Source: Christensenella sp034926635
GTDB taxonomy: Bacteria; Bacillota; Clostridia; Christensenellales; Christensenellaceae
Assembly (NCBI GenBank): GCA_034926635.1
Contig: JAYFQX010000003.1
Location: 62,001 to 126,000, forward strand
DNA length: 64,000 nucleotides
Direction of reading: 5' to 3'
In this document: piece after piece, positions 42,171 through 50,328 of the stretch
How the letters are laid out: each line of letters begins with the position of its first letter
How positions within the stretch are numbered: position 1 is the first letter of the stretch
Notes under the pieces: generated by a model
What the model was told of the DNA's origin: nothing
Seen by the model: the letters and a program-made list of their open reading frames with translations, nothing else
The model's database searches: none
Made by a program: the position numbers and the translations under genes

Positions 42171-43295
42171 GCGGTAACCGGCCAGCACCAGGATAACCCC
42201 CGCAACTGCCGCAAGACTAATCAGCAGGTATGCTGCAGTATAATGTAGCGTATCCGCGAAAACACCCATTAAAACAGGCCCAAGGGCACTTCCAAGACTA
42301 TATGCCGCCTGATAAAATCCCATAGCAATCGGTTTTTTATTCGCATCAAAATTTTTGATGGCGTTTGCCATAAAAATAGAAGTCAGCGAGGAATAGCCGA
42401 GCCCTCCCATAAACTGGACTGCCATAAAAACAGGGATGCTTTTGATAAACGGAATAGAGATCGTCATAGCGCCCGTCAGGATAAACCCTAGTACGCCCAT
42501 ACGCCGGTAGCCAAACTTCTTCCCCGCTTTTGTAGCGACAAAAAACGCACCGAGGATGGACGCCGCAATAAACAAAGCGTTGATCACGCCAACCTGCGTG
42601 CCGTTTGCACCAATATCCTGCGCCATCTTGGGAGTAAAGGAATACACCGTCGCAAAGATCAATCCTTTGATCAAAATTCCAAGGACGGACGATACAATAA
42701 GCCTTCTGTCCTTCATCACCGTCAAAACATCTTTGATCGCTACCGCCTGCTTGGGGGCGGGTTTTTCTTTTATAAAAAACGAAATAATAAGCCCGATTGC
42801 CGCCACCGCCGCACTTGTAAAGAAAAGCGCCTTGATCCCCGATTTATCATAGAGTATGCCGCCCAGCATAAACGCCGCAAAAATTCCGATTTCCACAACC
42901 CCACTCATTACCCCCATTGCTTTTGATGTTTGGCTGGTTGGGTAATACAGTGCATACAAAACAGTAAAAGAAACATACATCGTACTGGCAAATCCTGAAA
43001 TTGCGTTCCCTACAAGCAACATCGCCGGGGAGGGGAAGAAATACATAATAAGAGATGAAATCACCGTAAAAAGCATTCCCAGAATGATGAACGGTTTTTG
43101 TCTTCCCAGTGCATCGGATTTAATTCCTACAGGCAAGCGAAGCAACAATTGGGTAAAAGAATGCGCACCAAATATGATGCCCGCAAGCGCTGCCGTGAGC
43201 CCCAAAGATAACAGAAACGGCGTAAGAAACGGGATATAAATATATAATGAAAACCAAAAAATACAGACTGTCAGCAGCAAAATTACTTTTTTCAT
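42150..43295 (-). CDS. major facilitator superfamily transporter
   Basis: A 381-residue membrane protein with about twelve predicted helices. The MFS loop-2 motif region reads RLPVGIKSDALGRQKPFI near residue 60. The overall pattern is that of drug- or sugar-type 12-helix permeases; no substrate motif is seen. It follows cysK by 69 bases on the same strand and GGAGATC lies before the ATG, so the two may be co-transcribed. Export of a sulfur metabolite is a possible but unsupported role. Confidence 0.82.
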   Translation of the reverse strand: MKKVILLLTVCIFWFSLYIYIPFLTPFLLSLGLTAALAGIIFGAHSFTQLLLRLPVGIKSDALGRQKPFIILGMLFTVISSLIMYFFPSPAMLLVGNAISGFASTMYVSFTVLYALYYPTSQTSKAMGVMSGVVEIGIFAAFMLGGILYDKSGIKALFFTSAAVAAIGLIISFFIKEKPAPKQAVAIKDVLTVMKDRRLIVSSVLGILIKGLIFATVYSFTPKMAQDIGANGTQVGVINALFIAASILGAFFVATKAGKKFGYRRMGVLGFILTGAMTISIPFIKSIPVFMAVQFMGGLGYSSLTSIFMANAIKNFDANKKPIAMGFYQAAYSLGSALGPVLMGVFADTLHYTAAYLLISLAAVAGVILVLAGYRKKAATS

Positions 43296-43364
43296 TCAAT
43301 TGATCTCCTGTCTTAATTCACCCGACAGTACATTGATAAACTGAATGTTTTTTTATAAAAATAT

Positions 43365-44297
43365 TTATTCCTGAAAAACAGGTGTCGATAAATACCGCTC
43401 GCCCGTATCCGGCAGCAATGTTACAATAGTTTTCCCTCTGTTCTCTTTCCTGCTCGCAACCACAATCGCCGCAAATACAGCAGCGCCGGAAGAGATCCCG
43501 GAAAGAATCCCCTCTGTTCGGGCGATCTCGCGGCAAACACGATAGGCATCCTGGTCCGCTACTGCAATAACCTCGTCATAAACCGAGGTGTCAAGCGCCT
43601 GCGGAATAAACCCCGCGCCCAGCCCCTGCAAACCGTGTGCGCCTGCGCGTCCCTGTGATAATACCGGGGAACCTAAAGGCTCCACCGCTATGACTTTAAT
43701 ATTTTTATCCTGTTTTTTCAGGAAATGTCCAACACCGGAAAGCGTTCCACCCGTTCCCACGCCCGCAATAAAAATATCGACCTTGCCTTCGGTATCTTCC
43801 CAAATTTCCGGACCTGTTTGCCGCTCATGCACAAGAGGATTAGCAGGGTTTTCAAACTGTCCCGGGATAAAGCTGCCCGGGATCTCCTTTGCCAGCTGCA
43901 CAGCACGCGCAATCGCTCCCTGCATACTTTGCTGCCCCGGCGTCAACACGATTTCCGCACCGTATGCCTTTAATAAATTGCGTCGTTCTTCGCTCATGGT
44001 TTCCGGCATGGTTAAAATCACACGGTATCCACGCACCGCCGCAATTGCCGCAAGCCCGATTCCCGTATTACCGCTTGTTGGTTCTATGATCGTCGCTCCC
44101 GGCGTCAACGCGCCCGCATTTTCCGCTTCTTCTATCATGGAAAGCGCCGTCCTGTCTTTCACACTGCCTGCCGGATTCAAGTTTTCCAGCTTCGCCAAAA
44201 GCCGCCCCGTAAGTTCATATTGTGCCGAAAGCCGCTCCAGTTCAACGATCGGCGTATGACCGATCAATTCCGTTACATTATGAAATATCTTTCCCAT
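43365..44297 (-). CDS. cysK: cysteine synthase (O-acetylserine sulfhydrylase), copy 1
   Basis: PLP enzyme of 310 residues making cysteine from O-acetylserine and sulfide. The PLP lysine is in NPAGSVKDRTA near residue 45, the substrate loop is EPTSGNTGIGLA near residue 70, and the phosphate loop is GVGTGGTLSG near residue 178. The C-terminal LLPDTGERYLSTP is shared with the copy at 44980-45912. It is divergent from an Rrf2 regulator with facing promoters. It starts after a GGCGGG site. Confidence 0.92.
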   Translation of the reverse strand: MGKIFHNVTELIGHTPIVELERLSAQYELTGRLLAKLENLNPAGSVKDRTALSMIEEAENAGALTPGATIIEPTSGNTGIGLAAIAAVRGYRVILTMPETMSEERRNLLKAYGAEIVLTPGQQSMQGAIARAVQLAKEIPGSFIPGQFENPANPLVHERQTGPEIWEDTEGKVDIFIAGVGTGGTLSGVGHFLKKQDKNIKVIAVEPLGSPVLSQGRAGAHGLQGLGAGFIPQALDTSVYDEVIAVADQDAYRVCREIARTEGILSGISSGAAVFAAIVVASRKENRGKTIVTLLPDTGERYLSTPVFQE

Positions 44298-44372
44298 TAT
44301 TTTTTCCCGCCAATCGCTGCAAATTTTCTGCCGGCTTGCGCCCGGTTGATAGATGATATCTTTTTCTTTACT

Positions 44373-44401
44373 ATGTTATCTGCTTTAGCTTTTCCCGTCA
44401 A
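44373..44401 (-). promoter_or_regulatory. promoter of cysK copy 1
   Basis: TTGACG (44396-44401) and TAACAT (44373-44378) on the minus strand with a 17-base spacer. Confidence 0.6.
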
Positions 44402-44414
44402 TTTTTCAGACAAC

Positions 44415-44443
44415 TTGCTTTTCTTTCCATAATCTTCTAAAAT
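44415..44443 (+). promoter_or_regulatory. promoter of the Rrf2 regulator gene
   Basis: TTGCTT (44415-44420) and TAAAAT (44438-44443) with a 17-base spacer. It stands back to back with the cysK promoter, so one operator could control both. Confidence 0.6.
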
Positions 44444-44473
44444 ATAAATATTCCTGTTAGGGAGGCATATCAT

Positions 44474-44920
44474 ATGAGGATTTCTGCAAAGGGACGTTAT
44501 GGTCTTTCGGCAATGATATTTTTAGCGCAAAATGAAAATCAAAACCGTTGTGTCGCAGTTCTTGCCATTTCCGAAAAACTCGGGATTTCCAAGATCTATT
44601 TGGAACAAGTATTTGCATTGCTTAAAAAAGCAAACCTCGTCACCTCCATAAAAGGAGCAAACGGCGGATATCAGTTAAGCCGCCGTGCAGACGAAATTAC
44701 CGCGTTTGATATTTTGAGCGCGATCGAATCTACATTGTTCGAAACAACGGAAAACGCGCTGCCGCCGCAAGCTTCGCACATCAATTCCGCGCTGGATACG
44801 CTTTTGTGGAAAAAGCTGGACGAGTCCGTCAAAGAATGCCTTATTTCCGTTTCTTTAGCCGATCTCGCCGCACAAGCGCTTTTAAACGAGCAAAAAGGCA
44901 ATTTTATGTATTTTATTTAA
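44474..44920 (+). CDS. Rrf2-family regulator, CymR-like
   Basis: A 148-residue winged-helix regulator beginning MRISAKGRYGLSAMIFLA. The recognition helix region is ISKIYLEQVFALLKKANLV, with SIKGANGGYQLSRRADEIT after it. The cysteine triplet of IscR is absent, as in CymR, the cysteine-metabolism repressor that acts together with CysK in Bacillus. Flanked by two cysteine synthase genes, it is a likely sulfur regulator. GGGAGG lies before the ATG. Confidence 0.82.
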   Translation: MRISAKGRYGLSAMIFLAQNENQNRCVAVLAISEKLGISKIYLEQVFALLKKANLVTSIKGANGGYQLSRRADEITAFDILSAIESTLFETTENALPPQASHINSALDTLLWKKLDESVKECLISVSLADLAAQALLNEQKGNFMYFI

Positions 44921-44929
44921 ACAACAGGC

Positions 44930-44969
44930 AAATACATCCTTTCCACCCGGAAGTAGAAAGGATGTATTT
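44930..44969. terminator. bidirectional terminator between cymR-like gene and cysK copy 2
   Basis: A 14-base perfect stem (AAATACATCCTTTC and its complement) with a 12-base loop, T-rich on the plus side and A-rich on the other. Confidence 0.8.
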
Positions 44970-44979
44970 TATTTTATAC

Positions 44980-45912
44980 TTATTCTGCAAACATCGGCGT
45001 AGAAAGATATCGTTCGCCTGTATCCGGCAATAACGCTACGATGGTCTTTCCTGCATTTTCCGGTCGCTTTGCGAGCTGCGCCGCCGCCCATACTGCCGCG
45101 CCGGAAGAAATGCCAACCAGCAGACCTTCCTTGTGTGCCAGCTCCCTTCCCGTTTCGAAAGCGTCTTCGTTTTTCACACGGATCACTTCGTCATAAACTC
45201 CCGTATCCAGTACATCAGGCACAAAACCCGCGCCGATCCCCTGAATTTTGTGCGGACCGGTTCTTCCCTCCGACAGCACCGGCGAGCCATCCGGTTCGAC
45301 CGCTACAATCCGCACATCCGGATTTTTCGATTTTAAATATTCCCCAACACCTGTCACAGTTCCGCCCGTGCCGACTCCCGCGACAAAAATATCGACTTTT
45401 CCATCCGTATCTTCCCAGATTTCCGGACCGGTTGCCTCGCGGTGTGCCTGCGGATTTGCCTCGTTGATAAACTGCCCCGGAATAAACGACCCCGGAATTT
45501 CTTTTTGCAGCTCCTGCGCCTTTTCAATCGCGCCTTTCATCCCCTTTACACCTTCTGTAAGTACAAGCTGCGCGCCGTACGCTTTGAGCAGGTTACGGCG
45601 TTCTACACTCATCGTTTCCGGCATCGTCAAAATAATTTTGTAACCCCGGGCTGCCGCAACGCTTGCAAGACCGATACCCGTATTGCCGCTTGTCGGTTCG
45701 ATGATCGTCGCGCCGGGTTTAAGCTTCCCGCTTTGTTCCGCAGCGTCTATCATTGCTTTGGCAATCCTGTCTTTGACACTGCCTGCCGGATTAAAATATT
45801 CCAGCTTTGCGAGCAGCGTCGCATCCAAATGGTGCTGATCCTCATAGTTTACCAGTTCAAGCAGCGGCGTTTTGCCAATCAGCTGGGTCAGACTTTTATA
45901 AATCCGTGCCAT
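44980..45912 (-). CDS. cysK: cysteine synthase, copy 2
   Basis: A 310-residue paralogue of copy 1, with the same length and motifs: PLP lysine in NPAGSVKDRIA, EPTSGNTGIGLA, GVGTGGTVTGVG and LLPDTGERYLSTP. It is the second gene of an operon with O-acetylhomoserine sulfhydrylase, 37 bases downstream. It therefore probably serves general sulfide assimilation, while copy 1 has its own promoter near the regulator. Confidence 0.93.
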   Translation of the reverse strand: MARIYKSLTQLIGKTPLLELVNYEDQHHLDATLLAKLEYFNPAGSVKDRIAKAMIDAAEQSGKLKPGATIIEPTSGNTGIGLASVAAARGYKIILTMPETMSVERRNLLKAYGAQLVLTEGVKGMKGAIEKAQELQKEIPGSFIPGQFINEANPQAHREATGPEIWEDTDGKVDIFVAGVGTGGTVTGVGEYLKSKNPDVRIVAVEPDGSPVLSEGRTGPHKIQGIGAGFVPDVLDTGVYDEVIRVKNEDAFETGRELAHKEGLLVGISSGAAVWAAAQLAKRPENAGKTIVALLPDTGERYLSTPMFAE

Positions 45913-45949
45913 ATTATTTTTCCTCTTCTTTCTCCCTTACCGGGCTGCC

Positions 45950-47245
45950 TTAATCAAGCGCTGCCAGCGCCTGCTGTAAATCATAAAGAATATCGTCAAT
46001 ATGCTCCGTTCCAATGGAAAGGCGCACGGTATTCGGTTTGATGCCCTGCTCTGCCAATTCGTCCGCAGTAAGCTGCGAATGCGTCGTGCTCGCCGGATGG
46101 ATCACCAACGATTTTACATCCGCAACATTAGCCAGAAGCGAAAAAATTTGCAGATGGTCAATAAACTTTTTCGCTTCATCTTCCCCGCCTTTTACTTCTA
46201 TGGTGAAAATCGAACCGCCGCCATTTGGAAAATACCTGTTATATAATTCCTGATAACCGCTGTCCGGCAGCGAAGGATGGTTTACCTTTACTACATTCGG
46301 GTGCGCAGTTAAATATGCAAGCACCTTCCCGGTATTCTCTGCATGCCGCTCTACGCGCAGGGAAAGCGTTTCCAAACCCTGCAGGAAAATAAACGCATGT
46401 ACGGGGGAAATCGTCGCACCCGTATCCCGCAGCAAAATTGCCCTGATCTTGGTGACAAAAGCCGCTTCCCCTGCCGCTTCCACAAAACTGATGCCGTGAT
46501 AACTCGGGCTCGGCTCCACCAAACTTGGAAATTTTCCGCTTGCCTTCCAGTCGAATTTGCCGCCGTCAACGATTACCCCGCCGATGGTTGTGCCATGCCC
46601 GCCAATAAATTTAGTAGCGGAATGTACCACAATATCCGCTCCATGCTCAATCGGGCGCAGCAGATACGGCGTGGCGAATGTATTGTCTACCACCAGCGGG
46701 ATCGAATTTTTGTGCGCGATCTCCGCAACTTTTTCAATGTCGATCAGGCTGGAATTCGGGTTGCCGAGCGATTCAATAAAAATTGCTTTTGTATTTTCCT
46801 GTATTGCGCCGGCGAAGCTTCCTTCTTCGTCCGGATCTACGAAGGTCGTCTTGATCCCATATTGCGGAAGCGTATGCGCCAGCAGGTTGTACGTACCGCC
46901 GTAAATCGTCTTGGAGGCAACAATATGATCTCCTGCAAACGCAAGGTTTTGCAGGGCATAAGTGACGGCCGCTGCGCCCGATGCCACCGCAAGCGCCGCA
47001 ACGCCTCCTTCCAGTGCCGCAATCCGCCTTTCAAATATATCCTGCGTGGGGTTTGTAAGCCTTCCATAAATATTTCCTGCATCCCGCAGGTTAAACCTTG
47101 CTTCGGCATGCGCACTGTCATGAAATACATAAGACGCCGTTTGATAGATCGGAACCGCGCGCGCTCCTGTTACCGGATCCGGCGTTTCCTGTCCTGCGTG
47201 CAGCTGTAATGTTTCAAATTTATATTTTCTTTCCTGTTTGCTCAT
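45950..47245 (-). CDS. metY: O-acetylhomoserine sulfhydrylase
   Basis: A 431-residue PLP enzyme of the Cys/Met metabolism family that makes homocysteine from O-acetylhomoserine and sulfide. The N-terminus FETLQLHAGQ and QTASYVFHDSAHAEARF is typical of MetY. The PLP lysine is in VHSATKFIGGHGTTIGG near residue 207. The length above 420 separates it from cystathionine gamma-synthase. AAAGGAG lies before the ATG. It leads the metY-cysK operon. Confidence 0.93.
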   Translation of the reverse strand: MSKQERKYKFETLQLHAGQETPDPVTGARAVPIYQTASYVFHDSAHAEARFNLRDAGNIYGRLTNPTQDIFERRIAALEGGVAALAVASGAAAVTYALQNLAFAGDHIVASKTIYGGTYNLLAHTLPQYGIKTTFVDPDEEGSFAGAIQENTKAIFIESLGNPNSSLIDIEKVAEIAHKNSIPLVVDNTFATPYLLRPIEHGADIVVHSATKFIGGHGTTIGGVIVDGGKFDWKASGKFPSLVEPSPSYHGISFVEAAGEAAFVTKIRAILLRDTGATISPVHAFIFLQGLETLSLRVERHAENTGKVLAYLTAHPNVVKVNHPSLPDSGYQELYNRYFPNGGGSIFTIEVKGGEDEAKKFIDHLQIFSLLANVADVKSLVIHPASTTHSQLTADELAEQGIKPNTVRLSIGTEHIDDILYDLQQALAALD

Positions 47246-47378
47246 GGTTATATTCTCCTTTGCGATATATCCCAGTATTAAAAACTTCTTCCATCCTGTC
47301 TACACCACAAGCACATTCGCTGCTTGGCAGATTTGCTCTTTTGTATTTTCCGTACGCGCATTCTTCTACCCCCGAGAT

Positions 47379-47403
47379 AAAACATATATAACATATATGT
47401 TTT
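47379..47403. promoter_or_regulatory. 25-bp perfect palindrome in the metY leader
   Basis: Left arm AAAACATATAT and its exact complement are separated by AAC. It lies about 13-37 bases after the expected start of metY transcription, a position where a bound repressor would block elongation. The regulator is unknown; the CymR-like protein encoded at 44474 is a candidate. Confidence 0.6.
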
Positions 47404-47422
47404 ATTATTTTTTGTTGTACCT

Positions 47423-47451
47423 ATCATAGCAGACGTCCCTAACCTTGTCAA
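47423..47451 (-). promoter_or_regulatory. promoter of metY-cysK
   Basis: TTGACA (47446-47451) and TATGAT (47423-47428) on the minus strand with a 17-base spacer. The leader to metY is about 170 bases; apart from the palindrome no known riboswitch (S-box, T-box) is visible in it. Confidence 0.75.
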
Positions 47452-47536
47452 CTACTTTTTCATGAACCCGCTTCTTTTTTTGTTCATCTTGTCATGATAC
47501 CCATAAAATATGCTTGTTAATCGCGGTTTACGGCAC

Positions 47537-47566
47537 AAAAAATCCCCGGAAATCCGGGGATTTTTT
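47537..47566. terminator. terminator of the nfeD-flotillin operon
   Basis: A ten-base perfect stem AAATCCCCGG/CCGGGGATTT with an AAAT loop and U runs in both directions. Confidence 0.87.
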
Positions 47567-47572
47567 TACTTA

Positions 47573-49063
47573 TTACTGGTCTGTCTGCTGGATACCTGCA
47601 TCCGCAGAGCTTTCTTCAGCTTTATCTGCTTTTATCTCGTCAATTTTTTGTTCCGAAGTTCCTTTGTCCTTTGGTTCGTCAAGCCGCAGCGTTTCATCCG
47701 ATGATCCAATCTTCTTACCCAGAAATTCCGGAAGCTGCATTCCAGCCATTTCAAAAATCTCGTTCATGGGCGGGATACTCTTCATCAACCCCGACAAAAA
47801 ATTTGCCGTGGAGGACTTTCCGTCTTTGCCTTCTCCACTGTCCCATACGGTAACCTTGTCGATCTTCAGGTCACGGATAGCTTCTACCTGAACTTTCATC
47901 AATTCTTCCATCTTGTCTGCAAGCATCAGCATCAACGCATCTTTCGCACTTCCGCCTGCCGCACCTACGATATCCGCAAAACCGGCAGCCTGCTTTTTCA
48001 GCATTTCCTGCATACCGCGCGCCTGCGCTTCCATTTTCGCGTAGATCGCGTCCGCCTCGCCTACCGCCTGACGGCGCAGTCTTTCGGCTTCCGCTTCAGC
48101 CTCGAGCTCGATCTGGCGTTTTCTGATCTCCGCCTTTACAATGACATCAGCCTCCAGGGTGGCTTTTTCACGCGCCGATCTTGCAAGTTCTGCTGATTTT
48201 TCTGCCGCATAGGCTTCCTCCAGCGCTTTGGCAGACTGTACTTTTTCCGCTGCCGTTGCAATCCTCATCGCTTCTGCTTCTTTTTCTCTTCTTTGTGCAT
48301 CGGACTGCGCGATTTCTACCTTGGCGGTATTCTCTCCCGTGATTGCCTTGGAATTCGCCGTAGCTACCTCCACACGCTGATCGCGCTGCGCGTTTGCCTC
48401 ACCGATAGAACCATCGCGCACTTTTTCTGCCACGGATTTCTTTGCGTCGTTGATCGCCTTTGCCGCCGCTTCCTTACCAAGCGCCGTAATATAGCCTGAT
48501 TCATCGCTGATATCTGTTACGTTTACATTGATCAGGCGCAAACCGATCTTTTTGAGCTCTGATTCCACATTACGCGAAACCGCTTCCAGGAACTTATCCC
48601 GATCCGTATTGATTTCTTCAATATCCATCGTAGCGATGACCAGACGAAGCTGACCGAAAATAATATCCTTCGCCAGTTCCTGCACCTCGCTCATCTGCAG
48701 TCCCAATAACCGTTCCGCAGCATTCTGCATAATGCCCTGTTCGGTCGAAATACCGACCGTAAAAATCGACGGTACGTCAATACGGATATTCTGACGCGAA
48801 AGCGCGTTCTTGAGATCCACCTGGATGGAGAGCGGCGTTAAATCAAGATACTGGTATGCCTGTATTACCGGCCATACAAACGCCGCGCCGCCGTGGATGC
48901 ACTTTGACGTACGGTTGGTGCCATCTGCGTTCTGCCCAACCTTACCATAGATAACCATAATCCTGTCTGACGGACATTTTTTATATCGCGTCAGAAAGAT
49001 CAACAGGCACATGAATGCCAAGATAACAATAACCACAATTAAAATCAATGATTCAATACTCAT
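47573..49063 (-). CDS. flotillin-like SPFH membrane scaffold protein
   Basis: A 496-residue protein of the FloT/YuaG family that organises membrane microdomains. A single N-terminal helix (about residues 5-27) is followed by the SPFH domain. A long coiled coil rich in Ala, Glu and Lys runs from about residue 200 to 360 (EAEAEAERLRRQAVGEADA). The C-terminal tail of about 45 residues is unusually acidic and charged (SSDETLRLDEPKDKGTSEQK and onward). AGGGGG lies before the ATG. It pairs with the NfeD-like gene 47 bases upstream, as yuaF-yuaG do in Bacillus. Confidence 0.9.
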   Translation of the reverse strand: MSIESLILIVVIVILAFMCLLIFLTRYKKCPSDRIMVIYGKVGQNADGTNRTSKCIHGGAAFVWPVIQAYQYLDLTPLSIQVDLKNALSRQNIRIDVPSIFTVGISTEQGIMQNAAERLLGLQMSEVQELAKDIIFGQLRLVIATMDIEEINTDRDKFLEAVSRNVESELKKIGLRLINVNVTDISDESGYITALGKEAAAKAINDAKKSVAEKVRDGSIGEANAQRDQRVEVATANSKAITGENTAKVEIAQSDAQRREKEAEAMRIATAAEKVQSAKALEEAYAAEKSAELARSAREKATLEADVIVKAEIRKRQIELEAEAEAERLRRQAVGEADAIYAKMEAQARGMQEMLKKQAAGFADIVGAAGGSAKDALMLMLADKMEELMKVQVEAIRDLKIDKVTVWDSGEGKDGKSSTANFLSGLMKSIPPMNEIFEMAGMQLPEFLGKKIGSSDETLRLDEPKDKGTSEQKIDEIKADKAEESSADAGIQQTDQ

Positions 49064-49110
49064 TTTTTAACCCCCTTGTTCTTTTTACAGAAATTCCAAA
49101 GCTGCCGTCC

Positions 49111-49839
49111 CTATTTTCTCACTACGACCAGCGTATTCCCGCTTGATATTCCTACCACCGTGACCTGCGCCCCAGTTGGAATAGTCTCTCCATCGTCCGT
49201 AACCGCGTCTAATTCGGTCAGCCTGTCCTGTACTAAAATTGTGACTTTCCCTGCGACGCTTCGGTTTGCGTGGATAGGCAGATAAACCGTGCCTGATTTT
49301 CCCAGCGCATTGCGGATATCCATAGTACCGTCGGACTGCAATTTCATCATGGCACGCATAGCGTATGCGATCACCACCATTGCAATACACCCGAACACAA
49401 TTGCGAGGATCACGCTTGCCACAGGCAATACGTCTGATTTCAAAAGCAACAGCCCCGACCATCCGAATACCGCAAAAAACGCGACAATTCCCTGTAAGGT
49501 AAACAAATGCAGTCCGCTGCCGCCAAAATGCGTATGCCCATCGTGCATCTCTACAGACGTTCCCGCATCGCCCGCTGCGTCTGCCGCACCATCACCAATC
49601 TGTATATCCATATCGCCCGTATGAATGTCAATATGCCCCGGTGTATCTATATGCCCCGGCATATCCATATGCCCGCCTGCATCAAAGGATGCGTCCTGCG
49701 GCGCGTCCACCGAGGCATCGCCGTGTCCTGCGCCGATCAGCAGCAGAATCACTTCAATCACCAGCAATACCGTCGAAGCAATTCCCACTACGGCAAAAAC
49801 CTGTTCTACCAGCGTCATGGCTTCCCACCAAGCAATCAT
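49111..49839 (-). CDS. NfeD-family membrane protein with His/Asp-rich loop
   Basis: A 242-residue YuaF-like partner of the flotillin. One membrane helix near residues 15-37 is followed by a periplasm-side loop, two helices near 115-160, and a C-terminal OB-fold domain (ALGKSGTVYLPIHANRSVAG...ITVVGISSGNTLVVVRK-like). The loop at about residues 55-105 contains the repeated phrase H(I/M)D(M/T)PGHID and further His-Asp pairs, ending MHDGHTHFGG. This could bind metal. That insertion is not part of the NfeD core I know. AAGGAGG lies nine bases before the ATG. Confidence 0.82.
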   Translation of the reverse strand: MIAWWEAMTLVEQVFAVVGIASTVLLVIEVILLLIGAGHGDASVDAPQDASFDAGGHMDMPGHIDTPGHIDIHTGDMDIQIGDGAADAAGDAGTSVEMHDGHTHFGGSGLHLFTLQGIVAFFAVFGWSGLLLLKSDVLPVASVILAIVFGCIAMVVIAYAMRAMMKLQSDGTMDIRNALGKSGTVYLPIHANRSVAGKVTILVQDRLTELDAVTDDGETIPTGAQVTVVGISSGNTLVVVRK

Positions 49840-49862
49840 TTCCTCATTCCTCCTTTCATAAA

Positions 49863-49895
49863 AATAGGAAAACCGTACGTTTCGTCTTTCCTATT
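49863..49895 (-). promoter_or_regulatory. leader hairpin before nfeD
   Basis: On the minus strand AATAGGAAA and TTTCCTATT pair around an internal ACGAAACGTACGG region, followed by UUUAU and then the AAGGAGG site. It could act as an attenuator or protect the 5' end. Its function is not known. Confidence 0.4.
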
Positions 49896-49940
49896 CTTAT
49901 GACCTCGCCGAGTCACGGTCCGGTTTTTATCTTTACGCTC

Positions 49941-49969
49941 ATTATATCACGCAGTCATATGACTGTCAA
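49941..49969 (-). promoter_or_regulatory. consensus promoter of nfeD-flotillin with palindrome in the spacer
   Basis: Perfect TTGACA (49964-49969) and TATAAT (49941-49946) on the minus strand with a 17-base spacer. The spacer carries the 12-bp perfect palindrome AGTCATATGACT (49953-49964). A full-consensus promoter with an operator-like palindrome suggests strong expression under repression. Confidence 0.8.
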
Positions 49970-50018
49970 ATAAATTCTAATGACTTTTTAATTGTTTTAT
50001 CCTGCATATAAAATAAAT

Positions 50019-50041
50019 GACCGGCATCTGAGATACCGGTC
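50019..50041 (-). terminator. terminator after the acyl carrier protein gene
   Basis: GACCGG and CCGGTC with a nearly self-complementary interior, followed on the minus strand by AUUUAUUUUAU. A second GC-rich inverted repeat lies at about 50045-50061. Confidence 0.6.
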
Positions 50042-50099
50042 GTTGCCCGAGAATCCGGGGCTTCTTATCAATCAAAAATAATGGCGTTTCATAATAAAT

Positions 50100-50324
50100 T
50101 TAGGATAATTCCTCCAAATATTTGGCAATATCGCCGATCGTCAAAAATTTCTTAGCCTGTTCCTCGTCAATCTCAATGTCGAATTCTTCTTCAAATGCGC
50201 AAATCAGGTCGATCAGATCAAATGAATTAATGTTCAAATCCTGCAAAAGATGCGTATCAGCGTTCAGGTTCTCCTTTTCAATACACTCATGATCGCTGAT
50301 AATTGTAATTACCCGTTCCAACAT
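50100..50324 (-). CDS. acyl carrier protein
   Basis: A 74-residue acidic four-helix carrier protein. The phosphopantetheine serine is in LNINSFDLIDLICAFEEEF near residue 34; the usual Asp-Ser-Leu is Asn-Ser-Phe here. It starts four bases after the stop of the AMP-ligase gene, so the two are co-expressed and the ligase probably loads this carrier. It is unlikely to be the housekeeping AcpP, which would sit with fab genes and carry DSL. Confidence 0.88.
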   Translation of the reverse strand: MLERVITIISDHECIEKENLNADTHLLQDLNINSFDLIDLICAFEEEFDIEIDEEQAKKFLTIGDIAKYLEELS

Positions 50325-50328
50325 GTCT

